This document shows, one piece after another, positions 49,901-62,172 of a stretch of 64,000 nucleotides of DNA. Positions within the stretch are counted from its first letter, which is position 1. Each line of letters starts with the position of its first letter. Origin of the DNA: Acanthaster planci (lineage: Eukaryota; Echinodermata; Asteroidea; Valvatida; Acanthasteridae); contig NW_019091378.1 of NCBI RefSeq assembly GCF_001949145.1, positions 368,508 through 432,507 of the forward strand. The letters are read 5' to 3'. The translations under genes and the position numbers were made by a program. A model generated the notes under the pieces. The model was not told the DNA's origin and searched no databases. It saw nothing but the letters and a program-made list of their open reading frames with translations.

Positions 49901-51573
49901 TCTCAAACATCCGAGAAAGTTTTGCACGATTCAGAACATCAGGGTTAATAATGAAATACTCCAGGCCTTAAGTTTGTCCCACTTGACTTGGGAATATAAT
50001 CAGCCTGTTGCCTTTTGTAGGTTTTCACGCCCCTTAGACAATAAGAAAACCCTCTGGAATTATGCATGTTGAGTAATGTTTATATCATATACATGTCATT
50101 AGACAAAATTTCACAAGTAGCACTGATGTGATTCTATCCCACTACATGTAGATCCATTTCAGAAAACAAATATTCATCTTATTATAAAGTGGTGGTATAT
50201 GTACAGGCATCTACATCCTGGAGGACCAATCTGAAAATTAATATTTTAATGTGGAATAAGGACGGCTCCGTACCTGCAGAGACAGAAATTAATAAAACTA
50301 TGTCACAAGTTGCACTTTCATTCAGCCGAGCAATAGACTACAATATGACCAATGATAAAAACAACTGAAAACAGCCGAAAAAAGGCATAAAGAAGCTGAA
50401 CAGTGGAAAATCTCCTAGATACTTTTGTACACAACCAGTGAGGACAAAAAGCTGAAATTCAAAACAAAAACAGCTGGAATCAGCTAAAAAGTTGAGAAAT
50501 CTCATCCCTGAGACTAACACTGTTTTTTTAGTCAGCTGGCGACTGTTGTGGCAAGTCACAGAGCTATGACAAATAACATGATATACTTGATGCACTAATC
50601 ATGTTGAATGAGGACAAGCAACATCCTTGTACATGTATCTGGGATTTCACTGGTTGCTGTAGGTGGGGACTCTTATTTCCTCTAATGGTAGTCATACAGG
50701 TCTGAAGGCACAAGCACGATCATTAGTGCACTGTGACTACGAATGAACATGTGAATAAAAAAATTGGGCTGAGCTTACACAAGGGTTCACCAAAGCCAAC
50801 ATGTGGTTTCATTGGTGGCTACTCTCCAGCTCAGAGACTGAGGCAGAGTTCAGTATTCAATGACAGACCTGCTTAGCTTTTCACCCTACCCCTAAATGCT
50901 GCACACCCTGCAAGTGGAACGTGGAGCCACTTTTGATCGGAAACATACATGGGTATTAGCCAAAATCAGCTGAGAGGAAGATGTCCATGTGTACGCAGTA
51001 AGCTAAAGCGTGTATTAAGTGCAAAAGCACACAAGATGTTCAAGAATGAAGTCAAACACGACAACTGTGACCCTTTTCAGGGCTTCGGTGAGCAAGGAGT
51101 TGACAGAGGCTGAATTGAACATGCCACTGGTCAGGTTAATACAAATGCATCCCTTAACTCATTATGACAAGAGAGCTGAAATTCAATTTCAGCTTCCTTT
51201 TTTACAACCACCTGGTTCGGGTAAACGTATTCTTTTCTAATAACATTGATTGACACTGCTGGACATGCAGTGTGATTTTTGTTCATCACGTTACATTGAT
51301 GTCTTACTCAATCAAACCAGTCACCTTCAATTTGGCTCAAACTAACCGTGTTCTGCACACCTAATGAGAAAAGGCACTGCCAAGTACAAAAACACACACA
51401 CGCCAAAACTGAGGAAACTTCATAGGTCAAACATCCCTATTCCACTACATGTATTTCATCACCACAGTTTTTAATTTTGGGTGCCATGTTTAAAGCACAT
51501 AATTTAATTTCAAGCACATACTTAAAGAGCCTCCGGGTTTTTTCAGAGTGTAGTTTGACAGTAATTACCGTGG

Positions 51574-52120
51574 ATGGGTATGGTACCCCAAAGCGCCATG
51601 CTAAACTCAATCCAGGCATTCAAGCTCTCCGGTGCGGGAGCCACCTGGGACTGCGGGGTGAGGTCAGGTGTAGGTCAGCTGGTAGGACAGCTCAGGAAAG
51701 CAGCGTCAGCCAGTGGAATGACTAGGGTGCGGACAGCGTACGTGGCGGGTGCACCGTTGGGAATAGGACGGAACAGGATTCAGTGGAGCAGTAGCCTCCC
51801 GCCAACTGGGCCTGTCAGAAGACTCGCTAGCGGGGGAAACGTGGAGTTTCTAATTGAGAGCTTGACGAATCCACTCTTGGTTTCCTTCCTGAGTGTGCAC
51901 TCACTAACCCCCTCCTCATCGCCCCGTGATGGGTGCACGCACCGGGAAGGAACGCACGCAATCTTTGTTGCGTGTGGCGCCATGCCAACAGACAAGGGTG
52001 TGGGGTGGCTGTGCACCACCACCATGTTTGTTTTTTCATGGAGGGTCAGGGAGGGGTAAGGGAAGTTACCGTGCTCTGAGGAAGAGCATGCTGCGTAATT
52101 AGCAGGAAACTCCAGCGAGG
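51574..52120. other. GC- and CpG-richer intronic island
   Basis: About 550 bp is clearly richer in G+C and CpG than its surroundings, with an uninterrupted plus-strand frame of 161 codons (51574-52059) and an 81-codon minus frame. No domain is recognised, and compositional loss of stop codons explains the frames. Homeodomain-type words (CTAATTGAG, TAATTAGC) occur at 51851 and 52097. An enhancer or an unrecognised exon are both possible. Confidence 0.35.
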
Positions 52121-53451
52121 ATGTATTGTGTCACCAGGTCTCAAGTGGGTTTCTGCTCGCTCAATGGATAACAAGTCATGTGCACTATATCTGTTTCATT
52201 ATGCACAAGGGCACACTGAAAAACCTGATGCGGGTTGGAATTACAGGCTGGTCTGCTGTGAAGTTTTGCGGTCAGGAAGACACGTAATTGAAAGCGCAAA
52301 TCAAATCAATCTGATAGAAGGTTGAATACATTTCAGCTAATCACAGTCTGCAACTCTACAGGAAGTTCATGGCAGCATGCAGTTAGTTGACGAGTAAACA
52401 CGATGACTGATGAGGATGAAATTGCTCACAGTCTACAAACTGGTCCACCTTTACATTCAGTGGTCCACTAACGCACGCAGATGGCCAACAATTTCTATGC
52501 AAAAGACAAAATTTAGGCATTTTTTACCCCGAGGAATCCCCTGAATCTTCTAGGTTCTCACCACTGAGCAGGAAAGTATTGCTACTAGTACATGTACATG
52601 TACAACGGAACTGAACTGTGATTTCCTACATCTTCCAAAACCTAACGGCGGATTTTGAAAGATAGGGGAAGGTTGGGTTAGGATAGGTTAGGGTCAGGAT
52701 AAGAGATTTAAATAATTGTTCATTGCATGGAGTTAATTTAAAAGCCACTTATCAATATTAAAAGAGAGTTCAGCAATCATGATTCAGAACAGTGAAAAAC
52801 TTACCAAAATGTTTTCATGCACTGATCACACGCATTGTAAACCTGATCTGCGGAAAGAACAAAGAAAAACAGGATTTACTCAGACTACAATGTCCTGGGG
52901 ACTACAAATGTGGCTTTTGCAGTTGCACTTTCTTCTCCTTATCCCACACAGATGTTTACATCTCGGATTTATCAGATCACTGTTCAAAAGAACAGAAGAT
53001 GTCATCTATTATAAAGGAGCTTGACCTTGACAGCTCTGCTCGAATGTGGTGCATTTACACAGTCTTTACGCATGGTAATGTAATGAATCACAGTGCAATG
53101 GGGCAAATGTGGTCAGGCCAACTATTCATGTACACATACGTACAGAATAACTTTATGGTGTCACAATACACCAACACTCTGCCCAAAAAAATCACAAAAT
53201 CAAAAACATGTACATACATGTAGACGGGCAGGACAAAGTCAGCCTGACAAGGAACTTGTGAGTGAAAAAAAGCCATGATGAAGATGACTGGAAGCTGACT
53301 GAGGTTTCAAATATCTTGCACTGTCTTGTCAAACCCAAATGAATATTTGTCGGCATGTATGTGCTGGTACATGTAGATTTAACTGAAGTAAAGAGCACTC
53401 AACTGACTGAACAAATACAGTTTTACCACTGCAGTGCAGTACTGGTACAGG

Positions 53452-53471
53452 CATGTACATGTACATGTATA
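53452..53471. repeat. TACATGTA-type microsatellite
   Basis: CATGTACATGTACATGTAT run; the same family as the other ACATGTAC tracts. Confidence 0.65.
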
Positions 53472-53751
53472 TTTCCCATCTGTTCAAAGTCGGTGGTTGC
53501 CACATGCATCTCTTGGCCATTTTCTGGAGCATGACGTGTATCTTGCAAGGACAAATGCTCATAGCAAAACAAACTAGGGCCGAGTCATAACAATGTATTG
53601 ATAAATGGGATATTTAACCTGATATTCAGTTGAATATTTGAATTTTCGGTCAGCTAAGCCTCAGGAGAAGATCATTTTTCTTGACACATGAAACAGCACA
53701 TAATTTTTAATGATTACAATAGCCCAGCATTTGTTGTATCTTTTGTGGCTT

Positions 53752-54145
53752 AACCCTAACCCCCAAATCTTTTTTTTGGCAAGCTTAGAATGCATCCTCA
53801 ATCCTTCAAAATCCGGGTAGTAATTGGATACAAATGCAGCCCTCCAAAATCCTCCATTATCTCTTGCATGTGTTCCTTTGAGGGGTGACAACTGCCTCAA
53901 TCCTTCAAAATCCTCTCACAACTCCTGTCATTGTGTTAAAGCAGTGCGAGTGATAGGAGCACTGTGGAGGATTTCAAATATAATTTACACCTGAATTTAT
54001 GTTTGGCTGAGCATAAAAACAAGGTCTAACCCAAGACCATGCCAAGGTGCATCCTTTGCAGTCAGCCAAAGCCATTCACTCTCAGTCCTTTAAAATCCTC
54101 TAAAACCACCCCAAGAATTTGGGAGGATTGAGGAAGGCTAGGGTT
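53752..54145. mobile_element. Repeat element with telomere-like ends
   Basis: The left end AACCCTAACC and the inverted right end AACCCTAGCC match at 9 of 10. Inside, the motif CCTCAATCCTTCAAAATCC recurs in direct (53797, 53895, 54085) and inverted (54121) orientation. Related fragments occur near 31208, 32087, 42352 and 52635. No clear target duplication was found, so boundaries are provisional. It is probably a non-autonomous DNA transposon with subterminal repeats. Confidence 0.5.
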
Positions 54146-55135
54146 GTCTATCAGAAGGCAATTTGGTTGCATAGAAAGGTCTTCCCTTTTTACTTCATTG
54201 CACTGCACATATAGATATTCACACAAAAATACAGATTCAAATATTTGATAACTGATCAAATATTTTCGGCGCAGGCTTATAACAAACCTGTACATAATGA
54301 ATTTAGAATTTCATTAACAAATAATTAAGTTACTGCTATACACACATAATGTAAAAAAAAAAAATGAAACTTACACATCAAGGAAGAAAATAAAGACTGG
54401 AATTGCGCACAAAACAATCATTTGTGGTCATGGGAATGGTATGCTTTTCCACTGTCAGCAGCATAACTGTACACATAAATTGTTTTGAAACTGCTCCAAA
54501 TTTTTGCTTTGATTGTTAGAGAAACAGTCACACTGAGAACCAAAGTGTGGCTAAATGTAAACAAGTACATTTGAGAAGATCCCTTTATCAGATCCATGGA
54601 TTTGAATTATTCATAAGACAGACTCCATTCCTTGTACATGTTGTAGTACAATTCCCACCACCCACATGAATAATGAATTAGCAACACCGACCTTCTATTC
54701 AGCCACCATAATCCCCACCCAACTCAATTATCCATGATTGTCTCATCTTCAATACACCATTTATAAATTTCACACTAAACCCCCCACATATGCTGGTACA
54801 TACACGCAAACAATTCACATGTACAGCATGTCCAAAACAAATTACTGCACTCACTCAAAAAAAACCAAACCTCACAAATCTCAAAACAAAGGCCTAGGTA
54901 ACAAACTTGCAGAATATCTTTATAGTAAGAGAGTGATGAGACTTTCCCCCCAGCCATGATCAGCTAGCCAAGGTCACTTGTGATGGCCCTGCTTGTCAAT
55001 GCAGGACTGCTGTGTGGGACAGCATTCTCCAAGCAGGTTTATGAATGCAGCCACAATGCCACGCCCTAGCACAGTTCATCTTTGTACCGCTGCTGCTGCT
55101 GCATGCATGCCCTTTCTATTATGATAGGCCTCGCC

Positions 55136-55162
55136 TACATGTACCTGTACATGTACATGTAT
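55136..55162. repeat. TACATGTA-type microsatellite
   Basis: TACATGTACCTGTACATGTA and following bases; it lies beside a short CTG run at 55089-55102. Confidence 0.7.
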
Positions 55163-55292
55163 TAACGCACAAGCACAGCTAACAATGTGGGCTGTACGAC
55201 GCAATACAAACATATACTGTACAGCTAGGTACTGGTACAGTGTATTTCAGGGAGTGGTGAGCTCTATGTACAATATACCAACACATGCTCTA

Positions 55293-55310
55293 GTACATAC
55301 CGGTATGTAC
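55293..55310. repeat. Perfect 18-bp palindrome
   Basis: GTACATACCGGTATGTAC is identical to its own reverse complement. It is surrounded by many GTAC words (55260-55330). Confidence 0.8.
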
Positions 55311-55640
55311 AATGTAATGTACAATATGTCACAGTGCACCGCGTACACATTTTGCACCAAATATGAAACACTGGCCAGTTCCCTACTGCCAATGGAACAG
55401 TTTCATAACAATCAAGGGAAATGTACACAGCTCATTTATGCTGCATATGTTCAAGTATTTACAGATGAAGATCAACATCACGATCTGGGGCTTTGGTGTT
55501 TTGATCTCCAAAGGTCTTGTGTGGAGTAAGGGCGTGGCTTTTTTTTTTTTTTCTAGCTCAGCTGGTATTTAAGTGAAATCAAGTTTGTCTTTGACTACTG
55601 TACTTGTCCTCATGTAGTCAGTTCACAAGTTGTCAATGGT

Positions 55641-55656
55641 TACATGTACATGTACA
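55641..55656. repeat. TACATGTA-type microsatellite
   Basis: TACATGTACATGTACA, a short run of the window-wide octamer. Confidence 0.65.
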
Positions 55657-58600
55657 GTAGTTCTCTGTGGTGGCCCTGACCCCAAATCAAAGACCCTCGT
55701 TTTATCACCTCCCCCCCCACCACAAAAAAGCGATATGGGTGGGAAAAAGAAACAAACTACATGTGAAATGAGTTTTAGTGCAGGTATGACAGAAAGCCAA
55801 ACTAAGCCACAGTAACGAGAATGTTTTGCACCAAGAAAGAGGGGCAAATACATCATTAATACGTGTACATGTATATAACTCCTTCCCAAAATACAACAGA
55901 CGTGTACATCCATTTGAAAAGGGTGGTATTTTGGAGAGTTATGAAGCTTCAAGGAGGCAGACATAGCAGCTATTTGTTAACTTCTTGTTTCTCTCTCTTT
56001 TACCGCAGGCCGGGCAAAAGAGAGTGAATAAGCCATTTGCGAGTTAAATTTAAGTAAAATCTGGCACACTAAGTTATCTGATTGCACATAAACATAACGA
56101 TTTGAATTCCCCTGATTAAAGACTCTGTTGCTATACACGTACCTCGTGATCCGGGGGGCAAGCTTCCACATAGCAACCACCATCTCTGGAACAGACTGGT
56201 TCCTTTGTGCCCTTCTTATCCATTGAGAACAGTGTATTGTTGCAAGGCGTCTCTTATGTAACTAAGTAAAAGCTTGCCCCAAATCACGAGGTATAGGAAC
56301 AATGGTTTTAGTATGGAGAATTCAAGTTGTGTTCACGTGAATATAAAGAACTCAGCGTACCAGATTTGGGTCAAAGTTAACTCGCAAAAGGCTTATTGAG
56401 CATTCCATCTGTCACTGAATAAAATCACTGTACTCTTACCACTGCATGAATGTGATAATATTGGAACTTGTTTCTTTGTACCAGAAGCATCAGCATCACT
56501 TGTGCGACTTACAAGTTCAGAAATTCCTTCACATGTTAGCTCGAGAGAAGAACGTTTATCAGTGCCACTTGCATTCTACGTGGAGAGCCCACGAATTACA
56601 CAGGTACATGTAACAGAACGTTTCATCAATCGGTCACCATTTGATAGACCTACAAGTACATGTAATAATTCAATGACATGTGATCAAGGACTCACCCATC
56701 AGATGATGGTGATTTCTTCGGGTTTATTCATCATTTTGGAAAAAAGCAATCACTTCAGAACGAATGCTACGTTTCTTGGTTGAGGCTTCTTGTTCGCCAC
56801 AGTTAAAATCAAGCAGGTGGCAACTATAAGACTGCATGCACTTGCGAATGCTAACACCTACATGTACATGTATTTTCAAGCAGCGCTAAACACAGCTAAA
56901 CAAACTGACGTGTGGATTTCACACACACAGTTAGTCAAAATCCCTTTATTTAGCCGCAAGAAGAAGAGATTCTACAACTTGTTTTAAAAAATGTTTACCT
57001 TTGGTCACTGCACTATAATTTGTATGATACAAACTAGGGCTACATTGTGTCCCAAAAGTACATCATTATTTACCTACGGAATGTACATGTATGTTGTCTG
57101 TCTTGCTGTTTAACAAACTTACACCTTGAATCACTGAGGCCCAGTCACAAAAGAAAGAACAAGCAAAACAGACAACGCCCCTCAACAACAAAATCAGTGG
57201 AAACAAAAACAGTGCTATTCTATGGGGCAGTTGATATCAGGAGTAAAGGTCAAGTGGGCAGTATAAATATATACATACAGTATTAATGAAAGAGTAGATT
57301 TTTTTTTCAAGATTTCATGGTGGGGGATATGATTTGACAGGAATTTTCAGGGCCTGTTTGGACAGCAAACCTAAAAAATGCCAGCCCAAAAGAACATTAT
57401 TTTCATGGAGAAGTAAAAGGAAAACCTGTCCACAAGTGGACAGAAAAACTGAGCACAAGTTCGGTATTATCATTAGACTGTGTGATAAATATGTACTTAC
57501 CGAATTTTATCGTCCATTTTTTTGTTTAGGTTGTGTTTTACACATTTATGGAAGTGGTGATATCTACATGTAGAAAAACCTCTTGCAACAATTCTAAGCA
57601 TTGCTGTTTCATTAATGTTTCATTGCTAAATTTGTCTGCTAATGAAAACAATGAAGCAATGAAAAAGCTACGAGGACAGTTGAATGTCTCAAATAATATG
57701 AGCCCGTTGTTAACGCAAAGAAGAGAGAAAATTTAATTTTAAATAATGAAAGAGTACTAAGGAATACAAAAAGAACATGAAAACTGAAAAGAATATACCC
57801 AAGAAAATATACACGTATGAACTACCGGAAGTGAACTGAGCTTCATGTATGCCTTGATGTTAATCAGCAAGAAAGGTACCAGTTGGTCAATGAAAAAAGA
57901 AAAAGAAAAACCCGTAAACAAAAAATTATTGTCTTGAATGAATCCCTCAAGAAAAATGTTCCAACACTTTTCCCAGGATCACCCCGGCTTTAAAGCAGAT
58001 GCTTGAGATTAATCAGCAAGAAAGATTTAATGCTACTTTTTTTCTGCTACCCCAAGACATTGATTAGCATCAAAAACAACAAATACACTAGTACCTTCCA
58101 AGTTCCACTTCCCACGAGCCCACGCTAATCTGCGCAATTTAGCAACTGAAAACAACGGAGGAAAACAAAAGCAAGTATTAAAATTCACGACCTATACCGA
58201 ACTGTTGGCACGGGGCTTGAAAATACATGTACAGAACCAGTTCAAAGTGATCTAGAAAAAAATACTTAGAGCTGTACTAACAGTAACTTTGTGAGGCAAG
58301 ACTAAGCTCTAGCTTCTTAAATTTCAATGTAATTCATACCATAAAATTCACATTTTTCTACGACTTCATGTACTTGAGAGATGCTGAACTGAATGATTTT
58401 GCCAGCTTCACATGCATGCTTGCGACTCTGTTTTCCATTTACAAGAACATAGTGGTCAGCAGTTTAAGTAAGTACATGTACATGCATTCAAGACAGAAAC
58501 GTCTAATAAGAAAGCCGCTGTAAATATTCTGGAAGCCCATCCTAACAAAAACCATCCATGGACAGCTACAGCTGACAAAAGAACAACCCCCAAATATTCC

Positions 58601-60317
58601 AAGACCCTGCATGAGAGAATGCTTCATGCCACAGTGACTTTACAAAAGCACAAGGCTGGGTCCCAGTGTGGAAGCATCCTACAGAAATGGCATTGCAAGG
58701 ATGCAGATACATTCAATAACTGCTACGGTCTTTTTAACCCCATGATTATCCTTAAGTGTGGCCTACTATGGATACGTTGTATTGGCCATTCTTTAACATG
58801 TCCCAAAATTAAAAAATGTTTCCCTCAAAATATAATTCTTGAGTAATAAGCGGCATATACAATGAAGTAATAAATCATCATGAAAATCATGCTCCTAGCC
58901 TCTTTCCCACTGGTGCGGGGGGGGGGGGATTCTTTCTTGGCTAGAATAAAGTTCCTCAGCGCCAACACAAGTTGAGAATATGTTAAAGTCAAGTGTAAAC
59001 CTGTTTGTGTGGGCACGGCACAACATAAAGAATACGCAAATGATGTTCGTCATGAAGTGTGCAAATCAATTGGGTGTTCTTGCAGGCAATATGCAGCTGC
59101 ACAGAGATGGTGCTGTCCCATCGTCAGCCCGGCCTTGTTATCCTGCCACTGGTGGGGGGTACTTTTGCACATATAGTACTGTATGTACCACCAGCAATGG
59201 CAAAATAGTGCAAGAAAGTGGAGGAAAGACAAATAGAAGATACATGTAGGCCTACATGTACATGATACCATGCACTGATAGGAAATCAGTCAAACGCAGA
59301 GAAAAACAAACCAGCTGAAAGCAATCAGTGTCAAAAGTAGGTGTAATTTACAATGTATAACAGCTTAAAAAAATAAGAAAGGAAATTACATGTATATTTA
59401 TTACATTACCAGCAATGAATGCATCACTAGCAAGTGTCGATGAGGAAAATCGGTTTACTAATAACACTTTCATATCCCAAATACACACAATGGTTGACTT
59501 TTACCATGTACACATTGGTACATGTAGTTTGATACTCATGACGAACATAGGGTGATTGTGTAAAAGTGGCTTTCTAATTGCAGAAATGAATTAGTTTATT
59601 AAGCCCCACATGTACGTTATCACGATTCAATGAAAATGAGATACCTAGTACTGTATTACTATTATCTTGCTCATATGGAATTATATTTTAAATCATTTGG
59701 GGAGAATTCTGTGAATCAAAGGATATACATGTAATGTACCATTATTCAAGTTAACTTTTCAAAGGTAAGCCTGATTTCCTTCAGCAACACTAAGATTTTT
59801 GTGTAAAATTTCTTTTAGAGATGATGAGGTAAAACTGCATTTTTAAAATCATTTTCTGCAATACAGGCCTACAGGACTTCAAATAAGCATGCATTTCTAT
59901 ATTTGGACATGAAGTTTACACTGAGGCAACTTCTTTTCTAAACTGCTGACCTGATCATTTCTTTTTTATGAGTGCTCTGTGTTAAGTAGACAAACTGGAT
60001 GATTGTCAAGAATCACAAATGCATGCATTTGGGGGATAATGTAATGACATGTACTTCTCAGAGTTTGATATAAACAACAGTCAGTAGGCCTCCATGGCCT
60101 CCCTATCACATTCACATGCATAGGCAATCCAGAAAAATAAAACGATTTGGGAGCACTAAAAATGAAAAATCTGAGCATCTCAAGCAAAATAAACAGGGTT
60201 TTGACGCAGGGATAACATTTACAATCATAACTTGGCTGAAAAGATTGTACCTAATGATGGTATATCGTTCATGTAGTAAGTAGGTAAAACGAGTTCATAC
60301 AGCAAGCCGGCACGGAT
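55657..60317 (-). other. klf intron, no exon supported
   Basis: AT-rich, with a short C-run near 55720, a G12 run at 58917-58928 and scattered TACATGTA words. No reading frame, RNA gene or repeat with clear ends is recognised. Confidence 0.55.
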
Positions 60318-60348
60318 CATGTACGTACATGTACGTGTGCGTGCGTGT
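60318..60348. repeat. GTAC/GTGCGTGC simple repeat at the CpG-rich block
   Basis: CATGTACGTACATGTACG passes into GTGCGTGCGTG. It marks the intronic border of the CpG-rich block. Confidence 0.65.
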
Positions 60349-60552
60349 TGCACCGTCGTCAAGACCGTGTGCATTCACAATTACACAGCTGATCAGCACA
60401 CAGTGAATGAGTGATGTAGACACAGTGCATGCAGTGGCAGTAATGCGACGCATTGTGTGTAACGTCAGTGTGGATAGCGCCGCCAGGGCGGTACGGCGCG
60501 GCGCATGTAAAAACCAGCAGGGCCCAACCCGTCAACAATTCCCCCAACTTAC

Positions 60553-60676
60553 TGTCTTCGTTACACCTTTCGTAAGCGCAGTATTTGTTCCTCGCCACCA
60601 TCCCGGCTCTCTCGACGCAGGACTTCACGTTCGAAGGACTGACGGTCCGTCTCCGACTCTCCGTAGCAGCCGCCAT
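60553..60676 (-). CDS. Candidate first exon of the klf gene
   Basis: On the minus strand, ATG at 60676 has a strong start context (A at -3, G at +4) and opens 41 codons beginning MAAATESRRRTVSPSNVKSC, up to a near-ideal donor GACA/gtaagttgg at 60552. The end is phase 1, whereas the supported exon at 11805 starts in phase 0. If this exon is coding, at least one linking exon is missing; otherwise it is a 5' UTR exon. It lies in the only large CpG-rich block upstream of the zinc-finger exons and on the same strand. Assignment to klf rests on that position only. Confidence 0.35.
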
Positions 60677-61000
60677 ATTGGAATGAAAGCCGCACCGCGC
60701 ACTCGCCCACTTGCCACACCCTCAGCAACATCCGGGTCTCTACGGCTCCACCCCGGGGTCACTCGGGGTCAACCTTTGACTGCTATGCCGCGCCCTTTGA
60801 AGTTGCAGGGACGAGCTCGGAAAATCGTCGCACGGAAGGACGCAAAGGCACATGCGGTCACGCAGGGGACAGAATTTCCGGCTGTTAAATCCCGACAATA
60901 AAATTGATAAAACACTTCAGGGATACTTTGGTACACCCCTTTCCGTATATCCGCCAATTTAGTAGAGTGTAACCTTCAGCTTCGCGAATTGTATCGCGAA
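60677..61000 (-). promoter_or_regulatory. Probable CpG-type promoter of the klf gene
   Basis: The block 60.3-61.0 kb is dense in CpG, in contrast to the AT-rich rest of the window. The sequence AATATGGCGGC at the candidate start resembles the YY1/initiator motif AANATGGCGGC common at TATA-less promoters. The pair TTCGCGA/TCGCGAA (60981-61000) lies about 300 bp upstream. No TATA box is visible. Initiation probably falls just upstream of 60676. Confidence 0.45.
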
Positions 61001-62172
61001 ACATTAAAATGAGCTTGGTGCTTGGGCTCCGTTGATGCGATCTGGAAAAAAAAAGAAACACAGTAAAGAAAAAAATATAGATGAAAATGAGAAGAAAAGC
61101 GTAAGCACAAAAAATGGGACCATCAATGGTCGTCCTAAAATGATGTAAGGCGTCAGAGCAGTTCAGTGTTGTAGGAGAATTGGACTTATCAAGTGCAAAG
61201 CCCCACCCACTGAATTTGCCCGTTACGTTTCACTTAAAAAATGTTTATTCCAGCTTCATGGAAGTAAACCTCCCGTGGAAACATAAAGGCAGTGCAGTGA
61301 ATAACAGATAAAATTATGTAACACATTTTGTGCAACTTTTCGTTGATTGTACATGCAGAAACTTGAACCCGCTTGTTTCGATTCATTGTATCATTGAAAA
61401 GTTTAAAGTTTATATGTCCATTTCTGAACAACTGGGGGCGCTGTTCAGTTTGGGGATTTTTGTTCAAATTGCGAGACCAAAATATGCATAATGGAAAAAT
61501 TTCCATTTGTCCATTAGTTTCCTTCCATTTACATATAACAATATATCATCTGAAAAAAGGTCACCTACGGCAACTTATCAATAAAGGCAAAAACTCAAGC
61601 AATTACAAGAGGTTCTCCCTGAAAGATATCACACTGAATTTTCCTCACAGATATGTAATATTTTATTGGCATAAAAATGAGCCAGCCACCAGAGCAAACA
61701 TTAAACAGGCAAAACAAAATCATTAAATAGGGCACCGTGGTGCTTTTTCATGGACTACATATAAAAATAATTCCACTGTATATGACCTTACAGAAAGTTT
61801 CTGACACGACAAAGTAAAAAAGAAAGGGAGATACATGTCACTGCTTTGTTTCTTAAAGTGTAGCTAAAATAAATTTGTCTTCTGACACGTTTCTGCAATT
61901 CTGTACTCACTCTTCACTGTATGAAAACAATTTGACAACCCTACATGGATAAATACATTTAAAATTATCCATGCTTTCAGTCCTGGACAATCAAGAGCAC
62001 TATTACTGTTAAGCCATCTGCAAGGAAGACATGGTTTAGTGCACAAGTTTTCTGTTCAAATTGTGACCCCAGTTCCAGGATTCGCTCCCCGAACTCATTT
62101 CTGAGAGAATTGCTTGCTTGACTACTGCAATGTACATGTATATCAAGATGAACTTTGCATCAGGGGGATGTT
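61001..62172. other. Upstream flank, no gene seen
   Basis: AT-rich DNA beyond the presumed promoter. Frames reach 117 codons (61373-61726, plus) without a domain, and I see no regulatory site that can be named. Confidence 0.5.

Larger units (their letters stand above)
40585..51573 (-). other. klf intron, no exon supported
   Basis: AT-rich, with C7A7 at 41393-41406, C10A7 at 48197-48213, a GGGT-rich patch at 42941-42995, TACATGTA runs at 44128-44150 and 46935-46957, and a pyrimidine tract near 46370-46400. Frames of up to about 120 codons (47187-47546, 49222-49575) show no domains. Confidence 0.55.

Noticed and set aside
51574-52059. 161-codon plus-strand open frame
   Set aside because: It has no domain, starts at a non-canonical context in a GC-rich island and shows no splice or poly(A) support. 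The island itself is kept as a finding.
53573-57030. TAGGGC words (53576, 57027) as hAT ends
   Set aside because: No matching inverted end or 8-bp duplication was found at a plausible distance.
60407-60901. 164-codon plus-strand open frame, the longest without Ns
   Set aside because: It lies antisense over the CpG-rich promoter block, where stop codons are rare by composition. It has no recognisable domain, and a frame this long is expected about once by chance in 64 kb.
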